This document shows positions 8,392 through 16,904 of a stretch of 64,000 nucleotides of DNA, piece by piece. The notes below the pieces were generated by a model that saw nothing but the letters and a program-made list of their open reading frames with translations, had not been told where the DNA came from and searched no databases. The stretch covers positions 434,001 through 498,000 of the forward strand of contig OZ242020.1 of assembly GCA_965204875.1 (NCBI GenBank), written 5' to 3'. The stretch is from Aldehydirespirator sp965204875 (GTDB taxonomy: Bacteria; Actinomycetota; Acidimicrobiia; Acidimicrobiales; Aldehydirespiratoraceae). Made by a program: the position numbers and the translations under genes. The number at the start of each line of letters is the position of its first letter. Positions within the stretch are counted from its first letter, which is position 1.

Positions 8392-9036
8392 ATGACGCTT
8401 ACCGAATCCCCCGCCTCCGCCCCCGCAGCCGATCCGGCCCGCGCCGGTGCCCAGAGGTCAGTCGCGATCAGCCTTGACGGGGTGATCGCCAACTGGGTGA
8501 AGGGCCTCAGGTCCCATGTAGCCACACGTCGCGGCGTAGCCGACCAGCAGCTCCCCGAGAAGGTCTCCTGGGATCTCTCGGAGTGGGGGGTGACCGACTC
8601 CAGGACGACACTGCGCGAGTTCATGCTCTCGCCCATGCTGGGGCGCCTGCATCTCATCGACGGTGCCGCGGCCGGCATCGCGCGCCTCCGGGAGGCCGGC
8701 TTCTCGGTGCTGGTGCTGACCCGCCGCGAGCGGATGGCGGGCGACGATCCCAGCGACAAGGCCACGGCGCGTGAGACCACGCGCCGCTGGTTCGCGAACC
8801 AGCCGGAGCTGGGCATCGGCGACGGCGACATCGTTTTCGCTGACGACCTGGTGGCCGTGAACGCCGATGTCTGGGTGGACGACTCGCCCCAGCGAGCCCA
8901 GCGGCTGCTCGAGGCCGGCAGAGAGGTGTGGATGCTGCCCCGACCCTGGAACCGGGAAGCCTGCAAGCATCCCGGCGTGAACATCCTCTACGAGGGCTGG
9001 GACTCCATCGGCGACCTGATCTCATCCGCCCGCTAA
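8392..9036 (+). CDS. HAD-fold protein, 5'-nucleotidase (NT5C)-like, without nucleophile Asp
   Basis: A 214-residue protein starting at ATG 8392. Motif I reads 'VAISLDGVIANW'; in active HAD phosphatases this is DxDG, so the nucleophilic first Asp is Ser here, while the second Asp is kept. Motif II-like 'VLVLTRRE' and motif IV 'VWVDDSPQ' are present, and the helical cap between motifs resembles 5'(3')-deoxyribonucleotidases. Either it is catalytically dead, perhaps a binding or regulatory protein, or it uses a different chemistry. It lies alone between the CoA-transferase gene and an unknown gene. Confidence 0.65.
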   Translation: MTLTESPASAPAADPARAGAQRSVAISLDGVIANWVKGLRSHVATRRGVADQQLPEKVSWDLSEWGVTDSRTTLREFMLSPMLGRLHLIDGAAAGIARLREAGFSVLVLTRRERMAGDDPSDKATARETTRRWFANQPELGIGDGDIVFADDLVAVNADVWVDDSPQRAQRLLEAGREVWMLPRPWNREACKHPGVNILYEGWDSIGDLISSAR

Positions 9037-9260
9037 GGCCTGCACCCCGCCTGCCCAGCCCCCCTCGTGCGGAGCTGGAAAACCACAGTCGCCGGGCCGG
9101 CGAAACGCGGCGAGTGATCGTGCCAGCCCCTGGGAGCTGTGAGGCACCGGCGGCGCTTTGCTGTCACACCCCGGGCACATACTGATCGGCAGCGCTCGAC
9201 GCTCCCCTCGCAGCCCTGGGAAAGGGCCGCCTGCGTTCCGCAAGGCGAAGGCTCCCTCCC

Positions 9261-10136
9261 ATGCCTGCAAGACACGTCGACCCGGCGCCGGCCGAACACG
9301 TCGACCCGGCGCTGGCCGAACTGGCCGAAGCCGTGTTGAATCTGGACACCGGCAGCGTTGCCATGCTGCTGCCCGACGGCAGCCGGCGCCAGATGACGCC
9401 GCATCCCGGCCTGCCGCCGGCGCTGATGGGCCTGCGATGCCCGCCGGCAAGCCAGGCGGTCGCCACGAGCTTCGACGGCACCGTTCACGGGGCGCGCAGA
9501 CCGGCTGAGTCCGGCAGGGTCGCGCTGGCGGTTGACCTGCGCGGCGATGCCGTGCTGCGCTGCCGGTTCGGTGGCTCCGGACGCTCGCGGGTGCTGCGCC
9601 CTGAGGCCGGGCCGCTGCTGGACATGGCGATGCGGGCACTCGGACTGCGCACCGCGCCGAGCACGGATCCGGTCGTGTGGCTCGCAGACGGCGTGTTCCT
9701 GCAGCGCCTCACCTGGGCGTTGAGCGCCCGAGCCCAGCGTCCACAGCCATGCGCACCGCCACTGACCTGGGAGGAGATCGCTGCGGCCCACCCGCTGGCG
9801 GCGGGCCGCGGCGCCGTCACGCCCAGGCAGCTGCGAGAGCTGCGCGACTCCTTCGAGCGCCGCTGGTCCTGGCGGGAACTGCATGAGCTCGCGGTGCGCC
9901 GGCCACGGGGCGCTCCGCAGCCGCTGCCCGGTCTCGGTCCGGAGATGGCTGCATGGCTCGACGAGGGGTCGTTCGCCCGCTTGGTTCTGAGCCGGTTCGG
10001 CGACGTAGCGAACTCGCACGCGCACGTCGCCGGGCTGCTGGAGCCGATGCTGGCAGGCCAGCTCAACGATGCGCTGGGCTTCGAGGAACGCCCCGGCGCG
10101 CCACGCCGGCCTCCGAACGGCTGCCAGAATGGCTGA
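9261..10136 (+). CDS. Conserved-looking protein of unknown function
   Basis: A 291-residue protein, not recognised. Residues 1-20 contain two HVDPA repeats. The middle part is strand-rich, with no membrane segment or signal peptide. The C-terminal half is helical with many Arg and Trp ('LTWEEIAAAHPLAAG', 'LRELRDSFERRWSWRELHELAV'). Codon use with G/C in third positions matches the neighbours, which supports real coding. It ends 14 bases before the CarD gene on the same strand, so the two may be co-transcribed. Confidence 0.6.
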   Translation: MPARHVDPAPAEHVDPALAELAEAVLNLDTGSVAMLLPDGSRRQMTPHPGLPPALMGLRCPPASQAVATSFDGTVHGARRPAESGRVALAVDLRGDAVLRCRFGGSGRSRVLRPEAGPLLDMAMRALGLRTAPSTDPVVWLADGVFLQRLTWALSARAQRPQPCAPPLTWEEIAAAHPLAAGRGAVTPRQLRELRDSFERRWSWRELHELAVRRPRGAPQPLPGLGPEMAAWLDEGSFARLVLSRFGDVANSHAHVAGLLEPMLAGQLNDALGFEERPGAPRRPPNGCQNG

Positions 10137-10149
10137 GGCAGGCTGTAAC

Positions 10150-10638
10150 ATGCCTGGCGTGAGCTTCACAGTCGGCGATCGTGTGGTCTATCCCCATCAC
10201 GGTGCAGCCGAGATCGTGAGGGTGGAGAAGCGAACGGCCTTCGGCGAGGAGCAGGACTACCTCGTGTTGCGCATGACGCACGGCGACATGACCGTCTCCG
10301 TGCCCGCCGACAAGGCCGAGGATGTCGGCATGCGCTGGCCGATCAGCACCGAGGACGTCGAGGACCTCTTCGAGGTGCTGGCCCGCCGGGACGTGCGCGA
10401 GCCGGCCAACTGGTCCCGCCGCTACAAGAACCATCAGGAGAAGCTCAAGTCGGGCGACGTCTACCAGGTGGCCGAGGTGGTGCGGAACCTGGCCCTGCGC
10501 GAGCGGGCCAAGGGACTGTCCGCCGGCGAGAAGACCCTCTACAACACGGCCCGCAGCGTGCTGGTGTCAGAGTTGTCGTTCGCGCTCAACGTGAGCGAGG
10601 ACGAGGCGTCCGACCGGGTCGACGTGGTCCTCGCCTGA
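10150..10638 (+). CDS. carD: CarD family RNA polymerase-binding regulator
   Basis: A 162-residue protein matching mycobacterial CarD end to end: an N-terminal RNAP-interacting Tudor-like domain ('FTVGDRVVYPHHGAAEIV', residues about 5-60) and a C-terminal helical DNA-binding domain with the conserved Trp in 'EPANWSRRYKNHQEKL' and 'ERAKGLSAGEKTLYNTAR'. CarD binds the RNAP beta subunit and stabilises open complexes, notably at rRNA promoters. ATG 10150 is chosen because similarity begins four residues later. Confidence 0.95.
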   Translation: MPGVSFTVGDRVVYPHHGAAEIVRVEKRTAFGEEQDYLVLRMTHGDMTVSVPADKAEDVGMRWPISTEDVEDLFEVLARRDVREPANWSRRYKNHQEKLKSGDVYQVAEVVRNLALRERAKGLSAGEKTLYNTARSVLVSELSFALNVSEDEASDRVDVVLA

Positions 10639-10659
10639 CGCTCAAGCGCCTGCCCGCCC

Positions 10660-10675
10660 GACCCTGGGCCGGGTC
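10660..10675. terminator. Possible hairpin between convergent carD and SDR genes
   Basis: A GACCC/GGGTC stem (10660-10664 and 10671-10675) with a six-base loop lies just after the carD stop. There is no T-run, so termination activity is uncertain. Confidence 0.25.
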
Positions 10676-10741
10676 AGCGGACGATGCCACGGCGAGGTCG
10701 CCGCTGGGCATTTCGGCCTCGCCGCTGCTCTTGGGCTCGCG

Positions 10742-11527
10742 CTAGCGGACTATCCCGCCCCCGTCGACGATGAGCGACTGGCCGTTCACCATGCTCGCCG
10801 CGTCCGAGGCGAGCCATACCGCTGCCTCAGCCACCTCGTCGGCGGTGAGCAGGCGTCCGCCGATGTTGGTCGAGGCGATCATCTTGGCGATGCCGGGGTC
10901 GTCGCCGATGAAGCCGCGGATCATGGGCGTGTCCGTCGACCCCGGCAAGACTGCGTTCACCCTGATCCCGCTGCGGGCGTACTCCTGCGCCGCTGCCTTG
11001 GTGAGCCCGATCACGCCGTGCTTGGCTGCGGTGTAGTGGGGCTGGCCGGGCGCTGCGACCACCCCGGCACCCGAGGACGTGTTGACGATCGCCCCGCCGC
11101 CTTGCGCTACCATCTGGCGCAGCTCGTACTTCATGCACAGGAACACGCTGGTGAGGTTCACCGCGATCATCCGGTCCCACCGGTCCGTGTCGAGCTCGTG
11201 GAACTGCGACATCGCATCGGAGACGCCGGCGTTGTTGAAGGCCACGTCAAGGCGGCCGTGCTCGGCCACGATGCGATCGACTAGCACCTCGACACTGAGC
11301 TCGTGAGTCAGGTCGGCCCCGAAAACAGCGGCGGAGCCGCCGTCGCCACGGATCATCTCCGCCGTCTCCATGGCACCCTCCGCGTCAAGGTCGACAAGCA
11401 TGAGGTCGGCCGCGCCCTGGCCGGCGAACAGTTGCGCCGCGGCGCGGCCGATGCCACCGGCGGCACCCGTGACCATCACGATCTTGCCCCGCGCCAAGCC
11501 GCCCACCGCTGTTGACAGGACGGTCAC
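10742..11527 (-). CDS. SDR family NAD(P)-dependent oxidoreductase
   Basis: A 261-residue classical short-chain dehydrogenase. The cofactor motif 'TGAAGGIG' lies near residue 20, 'NNAG' near 95, catalytic Ser in 'VNTSSGAG' near 145 and the YxxxK pair in 'YTAAKHG' near 160. The C-terminal 'GQSLIVDGGGIVR' is typical. It precedes a thiolase gene in a fatty-acyl-type gene group, suggesting 3-hydroxyacyl or alcohol oxidation, but the substrate is not shown. Part of its 3' end (encoding GIVR and a stop) is echoed at about 10672-10686. Confidence 0.92.
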   Translation of the reverse strand: MTVLSTAVGGLARGKIVMVTGAAGGIGRAAAQLFAGQGAADLMLVDLDAEGAMETAEMIRGDGGSAAVFGADLTHELSVEVLVDRIVAEHGRLDVAFNNAGVSDAMSQFHELDTDRWDRMIAVNLTSVFLCMKYELRQMVAQGGGAIVNTSSGAGVVAAPGQPHYTAAKHGVIGLTKAAAQEYARSGIRVNAVLPGSTDTPMIRGFIGDDPGIAKMIASTNIGGRLLTADEVAEAAVWLASDAASMVNGQSLIVDGGGIVR

Positions 11528-11637
11528 GGCTCTGAGATAGCCGTCATGGCTGGCCGCCGCCGGCTCTCACAAGTAGGTCCACATGCGCGGTCATTGGCAC
11601 GCGGCACCGCCCGTCCCCGTCGCCGGCCCGACACCGC

Positions 11638-12789
11638 TCACAGGCGCTCGATGATGGTGACGTTGGCCTGCCCGCCGCCCTCGCACATCGTCTGCAGGCC
11701 CCAGCGTCCGCCGCTGCGCTCCAACTCGTGCAAGAGGGTGGTCATCAGCCTGACGCCGGTGCAGCCGAGCGGGTGGCCGAGCGCTATCGCCCCCCCGTTG
11801 ACGTTGACCCGCTCGTGGGGGATGTCGTGCTCGTGCATCCAGGCGAGCGGCACCGAGGCGAAGGCCTCGTTGCACTCGAACAGGTCGAAGTCGTCGATGC
11901 GCATGCCGGTGCGCTCCAGGGCGTACGCGGTGGCCGGGATGGGGCCGGTCAGCATGTAGATCGGATCGTCCCCGCGCGCGGAGAGGTGATGGATGCGCGC
12001 ACGCGGCACCAGCCCGTGCTCGTTGACGGCGCGTTCGGAGGCCACCAGCAGCGCCGCCGCGCCGTCGCTGATCTGGCTCGACACCGCCGCGGTGAGCCGG
12101 CCCCCCTCCACCAGCGGCGGCAGCGAGGCCATCCGCTCCAGCGAGGTGTCCCGGCGCGGGCCCTCGTCGGCAGCGACATCGTTGACCGGCTCGATCTCCG
12201 CCTCGAAGCGCCCCCCGTCTATCGCAGCGATCGCCCGCCGGTGGCTCTCCAGTGCGTAGACCTCCATATCGGAGCGGCTGATGTCCCACTTCTCGGCGAT
12301 CATCTCCGCGCCGCGGAACTGCGACACCTCCTGCGTGCCGTAGCGCTGCACCCAGCCCGCCGATCCGCTGAACGGGTCGGGGTGTCCGAGCGGCTGGGCT
12401 GCGAGCAGTGCCGTGCCGATGGGCACCATCGACATGTTCTGCACGCCGCCGGCCACCACCAGGTCGTTGACGCCCGCCTTCACGGCCATCGCCGCGAAGC
12501 TGACCGCCTGCTGGCCCGAGCCGCACTGGCGGTCGACGGTCACTCCCGGCACGGCCTCGGGCAGGCCCGCCGCAAGCCAGCAGGTGCGGGCGATGTCGCC
12601 CGCGTTGGGGCCGACGTTGTCGAGGTTGCCGAAGACCACGTCCTCCACGGCCAGAGGATCGGTGCCCGTGCGCGCCAGCAGCGCCTTGATGGCCGCCGCG
12701 CCCAGATCGGCCGGGTGGACTTCTGCCAGCCCGCCGCCCCGCCGCCCGGTCGGCGTGCGCACCGCATCGATGATGTAGGCCTCGCTCAT
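11638..12789 (-). CDS. Acetyl-CoA acyltransferase (thiolase)
   Basis: A 383-residue thiolase with all catalytic residues: nucleophilic Cys in 'VDRQCGSGQQAV' (about residue 90), His in 'GGAIALGHPLGCTG' (about 340) and the second Cys in 'LQTMCEGGGQAN' (about 370). It cleaves 3-ketoacyl-CoA or condenses acyl-CoAs. The start ATG at 12789 follows a strong AAGGAGG ribosome-binding site. It sits between SDR and LLM oxidoreductase genes, consistent with a side-chain or fatty-acid degradation cluster. Confidence 0.95.
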   Translation of the reverse strand: MSEAYIIDAVRTPTGRRGGGLAEVHPADLGAAAIKALLARTGTDPLAVEDVVFGNLDNVGPNAGDIARTCWLAAGLPEAVPGVTVDRQCGSGQQAVSFAAMAVKAGVNDLVVAGGVQNMSMVPIGTALLAAQPLGHPDPFSGSAGWVQRYGTQEVSQFRGAEMIAEKWDISRSDMEVYALESHRRAIAAIDGGRFEAEIEPVNDVAADEGPRRDTSLERMASLPPLVEGGRLTAAVSSQISDGAAALLVASERAVNEHGLVPRARIHHLSARGDDPIYMLTGPIPATAYALERTGMRIDDFDLFECNEAFASVPLAWMHEHDIPHERVNVNGGAIALGHPLGCTGVRLMTTLLHELERSGGRWGLQTMCEGGGQANVTIIERL

Positions 12790-12957
12790 GTCAGGTCGCC
12801 TCCTTGAGACATCCCTCTCGCTTCCGTCACATTCGCCAACAGCCTCGACCTGCGGGAGTGTTCGTATACGGGCGGGCTGTCTCTCGCTTCTATCGCATTC
12901 GCCGGCAGCCTCAACCTGTGCACAGGTCGCCTCCTTGAGATATTCGTCTCGCTTCTG
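12790..12957. repeat. Spacer with repeated thiolase 5' leader
   Basis: The leader carrying the ribosome-binding site (CAGGTCGCCTCCTTGAGA, top strand) stands at about 12791-12809 and again at about 12922-12940. TCTCGCTTC elements follow each copy and occur a third time between them. The second copy directly adjoins the stop codon of the next minus-strand gene, so it leads no gene. Confidence 0.75.
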
Positions 12958-14082
12958 TCACAGGCGGGCGCGCCCGGCGGGGGTGAACTCCGGTATCACG
13001 TGCTCGCCCATCAGCTCGATGGTCTGCATCACCTTGTCGTGGGGCACCTTGTAGGGGTTGAACAGGCAGAACACCATGTCACAGCCGGTGGCCTCGTAGG
13101 CTCGGAACATCTCTACGGCGCGGTCGGGGTCGCCGCACACGCATGCGTTGGTGTCCATCAGGTAGTCCATCGTGAGGTGCTCGATGGAGCCGTCCTCCAC
13201 GTGGTCGGCGGTGCTGGCGAGGTAGTCGTAGGTGCCGAGATCGGCGTCCATCTCCCTCAGCCACTGTGCGACCGACCCGATGAGGCGGGCGCCCGCCTTG
13301 GGGTACCACTCGAAGGACTCCGCGGACGCCTCGATCGACTCGCTCGAAGTTGGGGCGACGTTGACCATCGTGAAGGTGGCCGCCTGGTCGTTGACGAAGC
13401 GGCCGATCGGGTCGGTGCAGGCGGCGATGCCCTCGCGGTAGATGGCGATGCGCCGCGCGAGCTCCTCGGGGGGCGTGCCCACCGAGAACGACAGCAGCCC
13501 GAGCCCGGCCTCGCCGATGGTGCGGTGGCCGCCGTCGGAGCTGGTGGCCGCCCACAGCGGCGGGTGGGGCTGCTGCAGGGGCTTGGGCAGGACCCGCCGC
13601 CTGGGCATCTGCCAGTAGTGGCCGTCCCATTCGATCTCGTCGTCGGCCAGCGCCGTGACAGCCATCTGCAGGGCCTCGCGCCACATGGCGCGTGTCTCGC
13701 TGGGGTGGATGCCGAAGCCGTCCAGCTCGGCGCGCGTGGCTGAGCGGCCGGTGCCCAGCTCCACCCGCCCGCCCGAGAGCAGGTCGAGCACCGCCACGGA
13801 CTCGGCCGTGCGCACCGGGTGGTTGTAGGGCTTGGGCATGAGCCGCACGCCGTAGCCGAGTCGCAGGTTGCTGGTGACCGCGGCGAGATGGCCGTAGAGA
13901 ACCTCGGGGTTGGAGCAGTGCGAGAACTCCTCCAGGAAATGGTGCTCGACCGTCCACACGGAGTGGAACCCGACCCGGTCGCCGAGGCGCACCTGCTCGA
14001 TGACCTCCTGGTATGCCTGCAGCTCGCTGTGGCGCGACCAGGGCCGCGCCACCGGGATCTCATAGAACATGGCGAACTTCAC
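12958..14082 (-). CDS. LLM-class flavin-dependent oxidoreductase
   Basis: A 374-residue luciferase-like monooxygenase with 'GFHSVWTVEHHFLEEFSHC' near residue 40, 'LRLGYGVRLMPKPYNHP' near 75-90, 'GGRVELGTGRSATRAEL' near 105 and 'PPLWAATSS' near 175. It is longer than and only distantly similar to the oxidoreductase at 73-1059. It is the downstream neighbour of a SAM methyltransferase gene on the same strand. Substrate unknown. Confidence 0.9.
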   Translation of the reverse strand: MKFAMFYEIPVARPWSRHSELQAYQEVIEQVRLGDRVGFHSVWTVEHHFLEEFSHCSNPEVLYGHLAAVTSNLRLGYGVRLMPKPYNHPVRTAESVAVLDLLSGGRVELGTGRSATRAELDGFGIHPSETRAMWREALQMAVTALADDEIEWDGHYWQMPRRRVLPKPLQQPHPPLWAATSSDGGHRTIGEAGLGLLSFSVGTPPEELARRIAIYREGIAACTDPIGRFVNDQAATFTMVNVAPTSSESIEASAESFEWYPKAGARLIGSVAQWLREMDADLGTYDYLASTADHVEDGSIEHLTMDYLMDTNACVCGDPDRAVEMFRAYEATGCDMVFCLFNPYKVPHDKVMQTIELMGEHVIPEFTPAGRARL

Positions 14083-14109
14083 GGCGGACTCCGCAGCGCT
14101 CTCTTCGCT

Positions 14110-14925
14110 CTAGGCGGCCACGGCCGCAGGCACGTCCGCAGGCTTGCGTCCGACCGTGGCTATGGATGTGGGACCGAGCATGGCGAAGCCGGGCGCGCGC
14201 ATCTGCTCGAGAGCGGTGGCGGCGTCCGCCTCGGACACCACGCCGGCCTGGACCATCGGCGGCACGGCCCGCTCCAGGGCGAGAAACCACCACTCCCCGC
14301 CCGCCTCGCCGGGACGCATGATCGAGACCCGCCCGGAGGCGTCCAGGTCTCGAAGCCCGAGGGCGCGCATCCAGCCGAGCACACGCACCCCGACCAGGGG
14401 ATCCCGCCACTTCTGGTGCGATGCGTCGGCGACCATGCGGTGGATGGCAGCGAGCGGCTCGGGAAGGGTCTGCTGGGCGAACTCGGCCATGGCGCCGTCC
14501 TCGATGACCATCGCCCCGCCCGGTCGCAGCGCCTCGAGCAGGCGCGCCAGCACCTCCTGTCGTTCGGGCAGGTGCTGGATCACGGCTCGGGCGTGCACCA
14601 GGTGGAAGTGCTCGGACGGGAGCCGGTCGCTGCTGACGTCGTGCCGGCGCACCATTACGTTGGCGGGCATGTCCGCGTGGAACCTCAGGTCGATGTCGGT
14701 GGACATCACCCGGCCGCCGGGGCCTACCCGGTCGGCCAGCCAGGCTGAGACGCTGCCCGTGCCGGCGCCGACCTCGAGCACGTGCATCCCCGGCTCTACC
14801 CCGACCCGCTCCAGCAGGCGGAAGGTGGCGGGGTCGAGCGACTCGGCCAGCGCCGCCAGGCGGACCCGCTCGATGTCGATCTCGTCGTCCCGCACGCCGT
14901 AGCGTTCAGTCGAAATCTCCGACAT
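14110..14925 (-). CDS. Class I SAM-dependent methyltransferase
   Basis: About 271 residues from ATG 14925 (MSEISTERYGVRDDE). The SAM-binding motif I 'HVLEVGAGTGSVSAWLAD' lies near residue 52, followed by the acidic loop 'VMSTDIDLRF' and 'FHLVHARAVIQHLPE' with the usual post-motif pattern. The acceptor is not evident; the UbiE/COQ5-like core suggests a small molecule. Its start lies only 17 bases from the proposed start of the divergent acyl-CoA dehydrogenase gene. Confidence 0.85.
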   Translation of the reverse strand: MSEISTERYGVRDDEIDIERVRLAALAESLDPATFRLLERVGVEPGMHVLEVGAGTGSVSAWLADRVGPGGRVMSTDIDLRFHADMPANVMVRRHDVSSDRLPSEHFHLVHARAVIQHLPERQEVLARLLEALRPGGAMVIEDGAMAEFAQQTLPEPLAAIHRMVADASHQKWRDPLVGVRVLGWMRALGLRDLDASGRVSIMRPGEAGGEWWFLALERAVPPMVQAGVVSEADAATALEQMRAPGFAMLGPTSIATVGRKPADVPAAVAA

Positions 14926-14942
14926 CTCTGCGAGCGTAACAG

Positions 14943-16364
14943 TTGGCACCGAGCACCCCGCGATCACAAGACCAAGCAGGCGACACCTCAAACGAGGAGC
15001 CCGCGAACCCGCCGCGCGACACCTCGGGCAACCCGTCGCAGTACCAAGCAGGCGACAACACCTCAAACGAGGAGCCCGCGAACCCGCCGCGCGACACCTC
15101 GGGCAACCTGTCGCAGGGCCGGGCGGGCGACACGGCCGAGCAGGCGGCGTTCCGGGCGCGCGCCATGGCCTGGCACGAGTCGCACGCCACGCCCAGATCC
15201 CGCGGCGAGGTGTGGAACGTGCCGCTGTACGTGGACGAGTCGCGGGCCGAGGAGTACTTCAACGGCGGCCGGGCCTGGCAGCGCACGCTGTTCGACCACG
15301 GCTGGGCGGGGCTGACGTGGCCGCGCGCCTACGGCGGGGGCGGCGGCGAGCCCTGGCAGGCACGGATCTTCGCGGAGGTGGCCGCCGGCTTCGAGGAGTG
15401 GCCCGGTTTCATCGGTGCGACGATCGCCATGCTCGGCCCCACGCTGCTGCGTCACGGCAGCGAGGAGCAGAAGAGGAGGTTCGTGCCGGGCCTGCTGTCG
15501 GGCGAGCTGGCTTTCTGCCAGCTGTTCAGCGAGCCGGGCGCCGGAAGCGACCTGGCCGGCCTGGGGATGCGGGCGGTCCGTGACGGCGACGAGTTCGTGG
15601 TGAGCGGCCAGAAGGTCTGGAACTCTCAGGCCCAGTTCTGCGACTGGGGCTTCCTGCTGGTGCGCACCGACCCGGACGCGCCCAAGCACCGTGGCATCAC
15701 CTTCCTGCTCGTGGACATGTCCACACCCGGCATCGAGGCCCGCCCGCTGGTGCAGATGAACGGCTCCGCCCACTTCAACGAAGTGTTCTTCGATGAGGTG
15801 CGCATCCCCGCAGCGAACGCCGTGGGCGAGATCGACGGCGGCTGGGCGCCGGCGCGAACCGTGCTGTTGAACGAGTCGGCTTTCATCGGCGACCGCAAGG
15901 GCACGAGCGTCATGGAACCGCTCACCGCTCTGGCACGCAGCCATGGCCGGATCAGCGATCCGCCGGCACCCAGCCATGATCGGATCAGCGATCCGCTGGC
16001 ACGGCAGCGACTGGCCGATGTCTGGGCACGCGAGCGGGTGCAGCAGTGGATGGGCGAGGCGATCCAGCAGGCGGTGCGCCGCGGTGTGGCGCCACCCATC
16101 GACCCCGCCCTGATGAAGCTGTTCGCGGCGGAGTCCAAGCGTCGCAGCGGCGAGTTGGCCGCAGCGCTCGGCGGTCTCTCAGTGGTGGCCGATTTCCACG
16201 ACGCGGCCCGCTGGGCCCGTCACGAGTTGATGGGGCGCTTCGCGGTCTCCATCGGCGGCGGCACCAACGAAGTCATGCGCAACAACCTCGGTGAGCGGGC
16301 GCTGGGCCTGCCCCGCGAGCCCAGCGTCGACCGCGACATCGCCTGGCGCGACATCCCGCGCTGA
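14943..16364 (+). CDS. Acyl-CoA dehydrogenase with N-terminal repeat tail
   Basis: Up to 473 residues. Acyl-CoA dehydrogenase features are clear: 'FCQLFSEPGAGSDLAGLGM', 'VSGQKVWNSQAQFCDWGFLLVRTD' and the C-terminal 'GGGTNEVMRNNLGERALGLP'. TTG 14943 is the only canonical start before the conserved part and gives an N-terminal tail with two copies of a 24-residue hydrophilic unit ('DTSNEEPANPPRDTSGN'). A second in-frame duplication near residue 340 repeats 11 residues ('SHGRISDPPAP' then 'SHDRISDPLAR'). The short distance to the divergent methyltransferase leaves little room for promoters, so the tail region may in fact be leader. FAD-linked acyl-CoA oxidation is the likely role. Confidence 0.85.
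   Translation: MAPSTPRSQDQAGDTSNEEPANPPRDTSGNPSQYQAGDNTSNEEPANPPRDTSGNLSQGRAGDTAEQAAFRARAMAWHESHATPRSRGEVWNVPLYVDESRAEEYFNGGRAWQRTLFDHGWAGLTWPRAYGGGGGEPWQARIFAEVAAGFEEWPGFIGATIAMLGPTLLRHGSEEQKRRFVPGLLSGELAFCQLFSEPGAGSDLAGLGMRAVRDGDEFVVSGQKVWNSQAQFCDWGFLLVRTDPDAPKHRGITFLLVDMSTPGIEARPLVQMNGSAHFNEVFFDEVRIPAANAVGEIDGGWAPARTVLLNESAFIGDRKGTSVMEPLTALARSHGRISDPPAPSHDRISDPLARQRLADVWARERVQQWMGEAIQQAVRRGVAPPIDPALMKLFAAESKRRSGELAAALGGLSVVADFHDAARWARHELMGRFAVSIGGGTNEVMRNNLGERALGLPREPSVDRDIAWRDIPR
14971..15116. repeat. 72/75-bp tandem duplication
   Basis: Unit 1 spans 14971-15042 and unit 2 spans about 15043-15116. They are nearly identical apart from an inserted triplet and a few substitutions. The length difference keeps the reading frame of the dehydrogenase gene. 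Confidence 0.85.
15939..16004. repeat. 33-bp in-frame tandem duplication inside a dehydrogenase gene
   Basis: Units 15939-15971 and 15972-16004 both begin AGCCATG and share CGGATCAGCGATCCG. They add 11 residues in a surface region between two conserved helices. Confidence 0.8.
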
Positions 16365-16369
16365 GGCTT

Positions 16370-16462
16370 GCCTGGCCTGTCGGCACGCCCGGCCAGTGAG
16401 GCATGCCCGGCCAGTCAACATGCCCGGCCAGTGAGGCATGCCCGGCCTGTCGGCTTGGCTGG
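16370..16462. repeat. Short tandem repeats in the spacer (CGGCCAGTGAGGCATGCC)
   Basis: A 17-18-base unit of the type CGGCCAGTGAGGCATGCC is present about four times in variant forms between the dehydrogenase stop and the stop of the convergent VOC gene. GCATGC and GGCC palindromes could fold, but no T-run follows. Confidence 0.65.
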
Positions 16463-16475
16463 CGGGCGGCGCTTG

Positions 16476-16904
16476 CTAGCGGGAGGCGAGCACGACGTTC
16501 TCAAGCACCTCGCTGTCGCCTGAGCGCACATACCACTCCCAGCGTGTGCCGTCGGGGTCGGTCACCCAGGTCTCGGTCTTGGCCGCGTAACAGCACATGG
16601 TGTCGTCGATGCCCGTCGTGGTCAGACCCGAGTGGCGCATGCGCTGCTCGGCGTCCGATACCTGCTCGGCGGACTCGGTCTCCACGCCCAGGTGGTTGAT
16701 CGTGCCGCCCACGCCACTGCAGCATCCGGCAGCGTCGCCCGCATCGCCGGATGCCTCGAAAAGCACCAGTTTCAGCGGCGGCTGATCGATGGCGAAGTTG
16801 GCGTATCCGGGCCGGCGCCGCGCCGGCTCGGCCCCGAAGAGCCGGGAGTAGAACTCCACGGCGGCATCGAGATCGCTGACGTTCAATGCAAGCTGCACTC
16901 TCAT
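16476..16904 (-). CDS. VOC family protein, ArsI/CadI-like
   Basis: A 142-residue glyoxalase-fold protein from ATG 16904, preceded by AGGAG. It follows the ArsI/CadI pattern: 'NVSDLDAAVEFYSRLFGAEP', 'YANFAIDQPPLKLVLFE', 'INHLGVETES', then the vicinal-cysteine motif 'DTMCCYA' (about residue 100) and 'WVTDPDGTRWEWYV'. ArsI is an Fe(II) C-As lyase that demethylates organoarsenicals using this Cys pair; CadI relatives respond to heavy metals. No ars genes are adjacent, so the substrate is unproven. An extra 'CC' within 'DAAGCCSGVGG' is an unusual addition. Confidence 0.82.
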   Translation of the reverse strand: MRVQLALNVSDLDAAVEFYSRLFGAEPARRRPGYANFAIDQPPLKLVLFEASGDAGDAAGCCSGVGGTINHLGVETESAEQVSDAEQRMRHSGLTTTGIDDTMCCYAAKTETWVTDPDGTRWEWYVRSGDSEVLENVVLASR

